From Cryobacterium breve (lineage in GTDB: Bacteria; Actinomycetota; Actinomycetes; Actinomycetales; Microbacteriaceae), in the NCBI RefSeq assembly GCF_027594785.1, contig NZ_CP075584.1, positions 558,001-622,000 on the forward strand: a stretch of DNA of 64,000 nucleotides, given 5' to 3'. The stretch's first letter is position 1. Each line of letters starts with the position of its first letter. The notes under the pieces were generated by a model, which was given only the letters and a program-made list of their open reading frames with translations, ran no database searches and was not told where the DNA came from. Of this stretch, positions 1 to 7,145 are shown in pieces. A program made the position numbers and the translations under genes.

Positions 1-372
1 GCTCGCGGAATTCGTACGCCGTGCGACCCAGCCGTCGACGGCGTCCAGAACGAGGGCAGGCACGACCAGGGCCACCATCAGTGCGACGGGTATCGGCGCG
101 AGGAACGACACGACGACGATCCCGCTAATGACCCCGACGAGCGTCGACCGCGCCGCCGTGACCATGTTCGCGGGCCCGAAACGAGTCGCGTGTCTCCGCT
201 GGAGCTCGCGCAGAAGCAGCGCATTCGAAATCACGAGGTAGCCGAGGGCCACCAGCCAGCCGACGGCAGGCACCCACGACCGGCCCCAGGACCCAGCGGC
301 CAGGCCGAGGAACGTCGCGGCGGCGGTCCCGGCGATCACCGACGAAATCGGAGCGAATTGAACTCTATGCAT
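1..372 (-). CDS. CDP-alcohol phosphatidyltransferase family protein (cut at window edge)
   Basis: The first 124 codons are present; the rest lies beyond the window. The start is the ATG at 370-372. Residues near 110-118 read ALVLDAVDGW followed by VARR, which matches the DG-x2-AR part of the CDP-alcohol phosphotransferase signature. The preceding sequence is strongly hydrophobic with at least three probable membrane segments, and an AANMVTAARS-like stretch (PANMVTAARSTLVG) precedes the motif, as is usual for the family. Such enzymes transfer a phospho-alcohol from a CDP-linked donor at the membrane. The gene is divergent from the operon starting at 448, with only 75 bp between them, so the two may share regulation. 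The substrate cannot be read from this part. Confidence 0.82.
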   Translation of the reverse strand, partial: MHRVQFAPISSVIAGTAAATFLGLAAGSWGRSWVPAVGWLVALGYLVISNALLLRELQRRHATRFGPANMVTAARSTLVGVISGIVVVSFLAPIPVALMVALVVPALVLDAVDGWVARRTNSAS

Positions 373-447
373 CCCTGTCTCGTTTCTGTGTTAACCCATC
401 TGTTAAGACGGCGCTCCGGCATCAATCGTTCACGAACGGGAGGGACT
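373..447. promoter_or_regulatory. Divergent intergenic region between CDP-alcohol transferase and the 448-7052 operon
   Basis: The 75 bp between the two divergent starts must hold promoters for both directions. It contains two copies of GTTAA within GTTAACCCATCTGTTAA (391-407) and an AT-richer stretch than the flanking genes. A purine-rich GGGAGGGA precedes the GTG start at 448 and acts as its ribosome binding site. No known operator was recognised. Confidence 0.4.
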
Positions 448-1428
448 GTGCTCGAGTCTTCCGCTTTCTGGGTGGAATCGCCCAACGTCGGGGTTCTCCG
501 GCGGGAACCCTTGCCGCAACCCGGCGAGGGAGAGGTGCTCGTGAGGACGCTCTATACCGGAGTCAGCCGAGGCACCGAGGCTTCGGTCTTCAGCGGACAG
601 GTCCCGGTCAGCGAGTTCGAGCGGATGCGCGCCCCCTACCAGGACGGCGACTTTCCGGGGCCGGTCAAGTACGGGTACCTGAATGTCGGCGTCGTGGATC
701 GGGGACCCGAATCCCTCCGAGGCCGGATCGTGTTCACGCTTTTCCCCCACCAGTCAGCATTCGTCGTCCCTGCCGATGCGGTCGTGCCGGTTCCCGCCGG
801 GATCCCGGCACGCCGCGCCGTGCTCGCAGGCGCGGTCGAAACGGCCGTCAATGTGCTCTGGGATGCCCGTCCTCTCGTCGGCGACCGCGTGTCCGTCATC
901 GGCGCGGGCATGATCGGATGCTGTGTCGCACGACTGCTCCGCGGCATCCCCGGAGTCGAAGTCGTTTTGATCGACGTCAACCCGGCGCGCCAGGCGGTGG
1001 CCGATCGATTGGGCGTTGGCTTCGCCGACGCCGCGCGGCCGCCCGGTGACCGGGACATCGTCATCAACACGAGCGGCTCGGCCGCCGGCTTGCAGCTCTC
1101 CCTCGAAACAGTGGTCACCGATGGTGAGGTCGTGGAGGCGAGCTGGTACGGCGATCGACCGGTCACGCTCATGCTGGGTGCCGATTTCCACTCGCGACGA
1201 CTGACGATCCGGTCGAGCCAGGTCGGAGCGGTCGCAGCGAGTCGCCGGGGAAACCGGTCGACGCGCGAACGCCTTGAGTTGGCCCTGCGGCTCCTGCACG
1301 ACCCGGCCTACGATGCCGTGCTGACCGGTGAATCCTCGTGGCGCGATCTTCCCGAGGTGATGGCGACCCTCGCCCGGGGGGCTCCGGATGTCCTGTGTCA
1401 CACCATCGTGTGGGGAGAACCAGAATGA
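448..1428 (+). CDS. MDR-family zinc-type alcohol dehydrogenase-like protein
   Basis: A 326-residue protein starting at a GTG preceded by GGGAGGGA. A longer in-frame reading reaches back to 190 but overlaps the divergent gene and has no family-like sequence. The N-terminal GroES-like part contains TGVSRGTEASVFSG, resembling the BchC-like branch of the medium-chain dehydrogenases. The Rossmann domain shows VSVIGAGMIGCCVARLL and an acidic strand end at LIDVNPAR, which favours NAD(H) over NADP(H). No cysteine-rich structural zinc loop is visible. It is the first gene of a run whose members overlap by 4 bases (ATGA with the next gene), so it is probably translated as part of one operon. Substrate unknown; a sugar or pterin side chain alcohol is possible from context. 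Confidence 0.8.
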   Translation: MLESSAFWVESPNVGVLRREPLPQPGEGEVLVRTLYTGVSRGTEASVFSGQVPVSEFERMRAPYQDGDFPGPVKYGYLNVGVVDRGPESLRGRIVFTLFPHQSAFVVPADAVVPVPAGIPARRAVLAGAVETAVNVLWDARPLVGDRVSVIGAGMIGCCVARLLRGIPGVEVVLIDVNPARQAVADRLGVGFADAARPPGDRDIVINTSGSAAGLQLSLETVVTDGEVVEASWYGDRPVTLMLGADFHSRRLTIRSSQVGAVAASRRGNRSTRERLELALRLLHDPAYDAVLTGESSWRDLPEVMATLARGAPDVLCHTIVWGEPE

Positions 1429-1823
1429 CGTACACGGTTACGGTCCGGGACCATCTGATGATCGCCCACAGTCTCACGGGCGACGCCTTCGGCGCTGCCC
1501 AGCGACTCCACGGAGCCACATTCATCGTCGACGCAACCGTCGCTGCGGGCGGCCTCGACGCCAACGGCGTCGTGGTGGACATCGGCAGACTCGCGAGCGC
1601 GCTCGCGGAGATCACGGGGTCGCTCACGTACCGCAACCTCGACGAAGACCCGCGGTTCCGGGGCCGGAACACAACCACGGAAGTGCTCTGCACAGCGATC
1701 GCGGATCGGCTGGCCGAAGAGGTGCAGGCAGGGTCGCTCGGCCCCGTTCAGAAGCTGGACTCCATCACGGTCACGCTCCATGAGTCACACATCGCGTGGG
1801 CAAGCTACACGAGGACGCCATGA
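1425..1823 (+). CDS. Divergent 6-pyruvoyl-tetrahydropterin synthase / QueD-like protein
   Basis: A 132-residue T-fold protein of usual PTPS/QueD length. The zinc-site region is recognisable: His15 in MIAHSL and His29 in RLHGATF. In typical QueD/PTPS the latter reads C-x-x-x-HGH. Here the catalytic cysteine position is Ala25 and the third zinc histidine is Ala31. The LDH motif of the active site reads LTYRNL, so the catalytic histidine is also absent. The late glutamate is kept in TLHESH. The PTPS fold thus looks preserved while the usual chemistry should not be, which suggests a changed reaction or a binding role. It overlaps both neighbours by 4 bases. No frame disruption is seen in it, so the substitutions are not caused by a sequence error. 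Confidence 0.75.
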   Translation: MTYTVTVRDHLMIAHSLTGDAFGAAQRLHGATFIVDATVAAGGLDANGVVVDIGRLASALAEITGSLTYRNLDEDPRFRGRNTTTEVLCTAIADRLAEEVQAGSLGPVQKLDSITVTLHESHIAWASYTRTP

Positions 1824-2861
1824 GCGTGTCCGCCGAAAGTCGGGTCTCCTTCTTCGTGCCCGCAGCGATCGACGACCCCGCCAGGGTCAGCGGCGGCAAC
1901 GTCTACGACCAGCACGTTCGCGATGGGCTCCGACGCCGCGGCTGGGAGGTGCACATGGTTCCGATCCCGCCGGATGACGGCACGCTCGCGGCCCAGACCC
2001 TGTCGAGGCTGCCGGACGGTGCGCTCGCCCTGGTCGACGGCCTGGTCGCCGCCCGCGAATCGGTGGCATTGGGCCTCCAGGCCACCCGGCTCCGGTTGGT
2101 AGTCCTCGCGCACATGGTCACTGACGACAGCCGTGAACGAGACGCATTCCGGGCTGCGAAACGCATCATCGCCACGAGCGGATGGACCCGGTCTGAGATC
2201 GTCACGCGTCACGGCTCAGAGCCCGGCGACGTCGTCGTCGCCTACCCGGGGACGGATCCCGCCGCCACGACGATTGCTTCACCAGCAGGCGACCGGCTGC
2301 TGTGCGTCGGCGTGGTCGCCCCGCACAAAGGCCAGGACCTGCTGCTGGACGCGTTGGCGCACCTCACCGACGTTTCCGGGTGGACGTGCACCTTCGTCGG
2401 ATCACTCGACGGTGCCCCCGGTTTTGTCGACGAGCTGACGCGCGCCCGCCGCCGGACTCGCCTCACCGCGAGGGCACCGTTCACGAGTGCGCTGGTCGGA
2501 CCACAGTTGGACAACGCATACGCCGGGACCGACCTTGTCGTCGTGCCGTCCCGGTACGAGAGCTTCGGGATGGTCGTCACAGAGGCCCTGGCCCGCGGCA
2601 TCCCCGTCCTGGCCTCCCGTGTCGGTGGGATACCGGAAGCGCTCTCGAACGAATCGGCCGGGATCCTCGTCGCGCCGGAGGACCCGCGGGCGCTCGAAGT
2701 CGCGCTGCGCCACTGGTTCGCGAGTGGGGTACTGAGGTCGCAGGCTCAAGGGAGCCGCCGTGGCGGCCAGCAGACGGGCCAGGCCCTGGAGCGCGACGGT
2801 CGCCACTATTGCGTCGACGCTCACCGAGGTGGCACTCAGCGAAACGGCGGTTTGCCCATGA
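1820..2861 (+). CDS. GT4-family glycosyltransferase (single-base frameshift near the 3' end)
   Basis: A GT-B retaining glycosyltransferase. The donor-site signature RYESFGMVVTEALARGIPVL and VGGIPEAL is clear, as is the start of the C-terminal domain at LLCVGVVAPHKGQDLLLDAL. The ATG at 1820 overlaps the previous stop. As written, the frame runs without a stop into the methyltransferase. At 2741-2747 (CAGGCTC) dropping one base gives QLKGAAVAASRRARPWSATV and a TGA at 2859-2861 that overlaps the next ATG. The corrected protein is 346 residues. I read this as two genes and not a natural fusion. The acceptor is unknown; the context suggests a small cyclic or alcohol-bearing acceptor instead of a polysaccharide. 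Confidence 0.8.
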
Positions 2862-3679
2862 CGAGTATTCCCCTCGTCAGTCAGGAATGGCTGGCGCTGC
2901 GTGAGCCGGAGGACGCCGTTGCGCGCTCACACGACCTTGCGCTCGCCGCCGCGACGAAGGTCCCTGAGGGACCCGTCATCGTTCACGATCTCGGCAGCGG
3001 GACCGGTTCGATGATGCGCTGGCTCGCTCCCCTGCTTCCCGGACCCCAGACGTGGATCCTGCACGACTGGAATCCGGACCTGATCGAATCGGCCATCAAT
3101 CGGATCCGTCCGCAGGACAGGAACTCGGCATCGATCTCCGTTGTGGCCCGACCGGGAAATCTCGCCGACCTGCGGGCATCCGACCTGGCGGGAGCGTCCC
3201 TGGTTACCGCATCCGCTCTGCTCGATGTGCTGACCTCCCACGAGACCCACACCATCGTGGACGCCTGCGTCGGAGCCCGCTGCCCCGCTCTTCTGACTCT
3301 CAGCGTGACGGGCCGGGTGCGCCTGCGACCCCGGGACGACCTCGACGCGGCATTCGAGGACGCCTTCAACGCACATCAACTCCGACTCGCAGACAATCGC
3401 AGGCAGCTCGGTCCGTATGGCGCGGCGATTGCGCGCGGTCTGTTCACACAGGCCGGCTGGGATGTGCGCCAGACCGTCACGGAATGGCTGCTCGACCACA
3501 GCAGGCACCGCCTGCTCGTCGACTGGTTCAGCGGATGGGTGGACGCCGCCGTCGAGCAGGATCCTCGGCTGAGCGCTGAGGCCGGGCGCTACCGGCGACT
3601 TCGGATGTCCCAGATCGGACGCGGGGAGCTGGCAGCGCGCATCCGCCACGTCGACCTGCTGGCCTGGCCGCGCGGATGA
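2858..3679 (+). CDS. Class I SAM-dependent methyltransferase
   Basis: A 273-residue protein. Motif I is IVHDLGSGTGSMMRWLAPLL near residue 50, the AdoMet-binding glycine loop, followed by the acidic residue of motif II in LHDWNPD. The ATG at 2858 sits in an ATGA overlap with the corrected glycosyltransferase stop, so it is translationally coupled. In the raw sequence it appears as the C-terminal half of one 600-plus-residue reading frame because of the base at 2741-2747. The C-terminal half is less typical and may carry substrate specificity. The methylated substrate is unknown, but co-occurrence with a glycosyltransferase and PTPS-like protein points to tailoring of one small molecule. Confidence 0.8.
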   Translation: MTSIPLVSQEWLALREPEDAVARSHDLALAAATKVPEGPVIVHDLGSGTGSMMRWLAPLLPGPQTWILHDWNPDLIESAINRIRPQDRNSASISVVARPGNLADLRASDLAGASLVTASALLDVLTSHETHTIVDACVGARCPALLTLSVTGRVRLRPRDDLDAAFEDAFNAHQLRLADNRRQLGPYGAAIARGLFTQAGWDVRQTVTEWLLDHSRHRLLVDWFSGWVDAAVEQDPRLSAEAGRYRRLRMSQIGRGELAARIRHVDLLAWPRG

Positions 3680-4689
3680 CCCTCCGCGTCCGAACCCGGA
3701 TTCGCCAGGCGTTACGGTCGGCGGGTTTCCGCCGTGCCCTCCGTCCGGTCCTCGGCGCCGTCGTCCTCGTCGGCGTCATCGGCCAGGTGGGCACGGGCCC
3801 GTTCCTGCGGGGAATCCTCAGCCTGGACGGACCGACGATCGGTGCGGCCCTGCTCCTTGCTGCCGTTGCGACGGTGGCTGCCTCGTGGCGGTGGCAGCTC
3901 ATCGCGACGCGCCTGGGAGTTCCGCTCCGCTTGTCGACCGCCGTCGGAATGTACTACCAGTCCCAGTTCCTGAACACGATCCTTCCCGGCGGAATCGTCG
4001 GGGACATCCGCCGAGCAGTCGACAGCGGCCCGAGCGGTACAAGCGTCAGGCCCGCCGCGCGCGCGGTCGCAGTAGAACGCGTGTCGGGGCAGGTGGTGCA
4101 GCTCGCCCTGGCGCTGGTCGTGCTGGCGTGCTTCGGAACCGAGTTCGAGGGCTACCTGCTGCCGGCGCTCGGGTTCGGATTCGGCATTGTCGTCGCCGGG
4201 CTTGCCGCTGCGATAGCGCTGAGCGCACGCGCCCGTGCGGTGCTGCTCAGCGAGGCGCACGAACTCCGGGCCGGCCTCGGATCACTGCGCACCTCCCTTC
4301 AGGTCGCGCTCGCGTCGGTCATCGTCGTCGGCTGCCATGTCGCGACACTCACGCTCGCAACACTGGCCGTTGGCGAGAGGATGTCCGGGGTGCGGATGAT
4401 CACTCTCGCTCTCGTGATCCTGCTCGGCGCCTCGATCCCGCTGAACATCGGCGGCTGGGGACCTCGCGAGGGCATCGCCGGCTGGGCATTCGCAATCGCG
4501 GGTTCAGGCGCGCCGGCGGGGGTGGCGGCATCCACCCTGTTCGGTGTGCTCACGATCCTCTCGATCGCGCCGGGCGCGCTCGTCGCCGCCGCTGTCGTCG
4601 CTCGTCTGCGCCGACCGGAGTCCATTCTGGTTCCGCACGCTCTCGACCACGCTCTCGACCACGCTCTCGACCAAGAGGAGACATCGTGA
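3676..4689 (+). CDS. UPF0104 / lysylphosphatidylglycerol-synthase-like integral membrane protein
   Basis: A 337-residue polytopic membrane protein with about eight hydrophobic segments. The family features QSQFLNTILPGGIVGDIRRAV and, near the C-terminus, IPLNIGGWGPREGIAGWAF are typical of the AglD/MprF-type membrane domain (UPF0104). Relatives act as flippases or as membrane parts of glycolipid and polyprenol pathways. It overlaps both neighbours by 4 bases. The last residues are a threefold HALD repeat encoded by a 12-bp tandem repeat. In this operon it probably moves or anchors the product of the soluble enzymes at the membrane. Confidence 0.8.
   Translation: MTLRVRTRIRQALRSAGFRRALRPVLGAVVLVGVIGQVGTGPFLRGILSLDGPTIGAALLLAAVATVAASWRWQLIATRLGVPLRLSTAVGMYYQSQFLNTILPGGIVGDIRRAVDSGPSGTSVRPAARAVAVERVSGQVVQLALALVVLACFGTEFEGYLLPALGFGFGIVVAGLAAAIALSARARAVLLSEAHELRAGLGSLRTSLQVALASVIVVGCHVATLTLATLAVGERMSGVRMITLALVILLGASIPLNIGGWGPREGIAGWAFAIAGSGAPAGVAASTLFGVLTILSIAPGALVAAAVVARLRRPESILVPHALDHALDHALDQEETS
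4636..4671 (+). repeat. 12-bp tandem repeat, three exact copies, at the 3' end of the UPF0104 gene
   Basis: The unit CACGCTCTCGAC occurs three times in a row and encodes HALD three times. It lies within the last 20 codons, where copy-number change would not shift the frame. Confidence 0.95.
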
Positions 4690-5432
4690 CACTCACGCCA
4701 TACGTCACCCTGAGCAGCGCCATCTCGCTCGACGGGTATCTCGACACAGCGCGTCCACCGCGGCTCACCCTGTCGAATGCGGCCGACCTCGATCGCGTTG
4801 ACGCCGTGCGGGCACGCCACGACGCCATCCTGGTCGGTGCACGAACCGTGCGAGCCGACAACCCGCGATTGCTGGTGAGGAGCGCCGCACGGCAGAACCG
4901 TCGAGAGGCAGCCGGCCTGCCGCGCTCACCGTGGAAGGTCACGGTGACGGCGACGGGCGATCTCGATCCGAACGCGGCATTCTTCACCTCCGGCGACACC
5001 ACTCGGCTCGTGTACTGCCCCGCACCGCTGGCCGGTGGCCTCCGGCGACGGCTCGAACCCGCCGCCGTTGTCGTCGGACTGGACGGTGGCGTGAGAATGT
5101 CCGACCTCCTGGCCGACCTGGGCCGGCGCGGGATCGGCAGGCTCATGGTCGAGGGAGGAGCGATAGTCCACACGCAGTTTCTGGCCGCGAATCTTGTCGA
5201 CGAGCTCCAGTTGTGCGTGGCGCCGTTCTTCGTCGGCTCGGCCGGGGGTGCCCGATTCGTCGGCGACGCCGTGTTTCCCTGGACCAGTGAGCGGCGGGCT
5301 CACCTCGCAGAAGCCAGGCCGATCGGCGACATGGTCCTGATGCGCTACGCGCTCTCAGATCGGTTCACCGAGCACGACGCGGACGCCCACCCGGCTGTGG
5401 TCACGACGCCGGTCATGGTGGGAATGCGGTGA
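4686..5432 (+). CDS. RibD C-terminal-type (dihydrofolate-reductase-fold) reductase
   Basis: A 248-residue protein starting at a GTG in a GTGA overlap. Family features are SSAISLDGYLDTARP at the N-terminus, HDAILVGARTVRADNPRLLV for NADPH and substrate binding, and GRLMVEGGAIVHTQFLAANL with VDELQLCVAPFFVGS near the end. These match the reductase domain of riboflavin biosynthesis enzyme RibD. The cytidine-deaminase-like partner domain is absent, so it is not a complete RibD. It may reduce a pterin, pyrimidine or related heterocycle. Pairing with a PTPS-like gene is the main reason to suspect a pteridine-like pathway. It is coupled to the following membrane enzyme by another GTGA overlap. Confidence 0.82.
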   Translation: MTLTPYVTLSSAISLDGYLDTARPPRLTLSNAADLDRVDAVRARHDAILVGARTVRADNPRLLVRSAARQNRREAAGLPRSPWKVTVTATGDLDPNAAFFTSGDTTRLVYCPAPLAGGLRRRLEPAAVVVGLDGGVRMSDLLADLGRRGIGRLMVEGGAIVHTQFLAANLVDELQLCVAPFFVGSAGGARFVGDAVFPWTSERRAHLAEARPIGDMVLMRYALSDRFTEHDADAHPAVVTTPVMVGMR

Positions 5433-7052
5433 GCGCCAACCGTCCGCCGACGGTTCGACGACGGGTGGGCCTGGTCGCCGCCCTCGTCCTGGCCTTGGTC
5501 GCCGTCCTCGCTCCTGGATGGATCAGCACGGGGTCGGTGCTGGCCCTGGTTCGCGTTCCCCTGGAAGCGGTCGTCGTCGTCGTGATCCTGGCGGGACTGC
5601 GGCGTCCGTTCGCTCGCCGGAGCGTCTCGATCCTCGCCGCCCTGGTCTTCGTCGCAACCATCGCCCTCGCGGCTCTCGATCGTGGGTTCAGATCGACGGT
5701 CGGTCAGCCATTCAACGTCGTGACCGGCTGGCCGGCGGTGCGGGATGCCTACGGTGTCCTCCGGGATTCTGCCGGCCCGGTCGCATCGGTCGCGCTACTC
5801 GTCCTGATCCCGCTCGCCTTCCTGGCTGTCTCTCTATTACTCGCTCGCGTATTCCTTCGGATCACGGACGCCCTGCGTCGGCACCGCCGCCCGGCAGCGA
5901 TCGGTGGGGTCGTGATGGCAGCGAGTTGGATCGTGCTCGGACTCAGCGGCGCCCAGGTCGTGCCCGGCGAATCCGTCGCCGCTGCGGACACGATCCACAC
6001 GGTCGTCGAGAAAGCCGAGCAGGTCAGGATCGCGGATGCCGACCAGGCCAGCTTCGCGCGCGCGAGCGCAACCGACGAATACGCCCGACTGCCGTCATCC
6101 GCTCTCCTCACCGGACTGAAGGGAAAGGACGTCATCGTCGCGTTCATCGAAAGTTATGGCCAGGTCGCCGTTCAGGACGCGTTCTTCTCCGTCGGCGTCG
6201 ACGACGTCTTGCGCAGGGGAAACGCAGCGCTCGCAGCCAGGGGTTACCAGGAACGCAGCGCCTTTCTCACCTCGCCGACGTTTGGCGGAATCAGCTGGCT
6301 CGCCCACTCCACCCTGCAGACCGGGCTCTGGATCGATTCACAACAGAAATACGATCAGGTCACCGCTGGAAACCGGCTCACCCTCAGCAGGGCATTCTCC
6401 GAGGCGGGCTGGGACACCATCAGTGACGTGCCCTCCGACACCGGGCCGTGGCCGATCGGCCGATCGTTCTATCATTTCGGCACAGAACTCACCTCCCAGA
6501 ACGTCGGATATCAGGGTCCTCCGTTCAGCTATGCCCTGATACCCGACCAGTACACCTGGGCATACTTTCAGAAGCACGAGCTGGCAGGACCGCACCGTCC
6601 GCTGATGGCGGAGATCGACCTGGTGTCCTCGCACACCCCGTGGACTCCCCTGCCCCACGAGGTGCCGTGGACCGCGGTCGGGGACGGCTCGATCTACGAC
6701 CCCCAGCCGGACCAGGGGCTGTCTCCGAGCGAGGTCTGGCAGAACCCGCATCTGGTGCAGCAGGCTCTACGGACAATCAGTTGAATACACGCTCAGCACG
6801 CTCATCTCGTTCCTCACCACCTACGGCAACCCGAACCTCGTCCTCGTCGTACTCGGCGACCACCAACCGGCGACCGTTGTCAGTGGCGAAGGCGCGAACC
6901 ACACTGTGCCGATCAGCATCATCTCCCAGGACCCCGGTGTCATGAGTCGGATCGCTCCCTGGCACTGGCAACCGGGAATGCTGCCGGATCGCACGGCACC
7001 CGAATGGCGGATGGACGAGTTCCGTGACCATTTTTTCGAAGCATTTGAGTGA
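5429..7052 (+). CDS. LTA-synthase/sulfatase-like membrane enzyme (single-base frameshift)
   Basis: An alkaline-phosphatase-superfamily enzyme with four to five N-terminal membrane segments and an extracellular catalytic domain. The first metal site looks like VIVAFIESYG, similar to the ESF motif of lipoteichoic acid synthases. A Ser/Thr nucleophile is likely in TFGGISWLAHSTLQTG, and the distal metal motif is LVVLGDHQPA. As written, the frame stops at 6784. At 6761-6767 (CAGGCTC) removing one base continues as LYGQSVEYTLSTLISFL and then GDHQP, ending at the TGA at 7050-7052, giving 540 residues. Without the correction the distal metal site would be lost. It is the last gene of the operon and may transfer or remove a phospho- or sulfo-group outside the cell. 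Confidence 0.77.
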
Positions 7053-7145
7053 CGACCTGTCCTCAACAGTTTGCTGGTCAGAGTTAGTTTCCACAGACCT
7101 GAGCGATACTCAGAGAGTGTCGGTGGTCGGTCGTACCGTGGGGGC

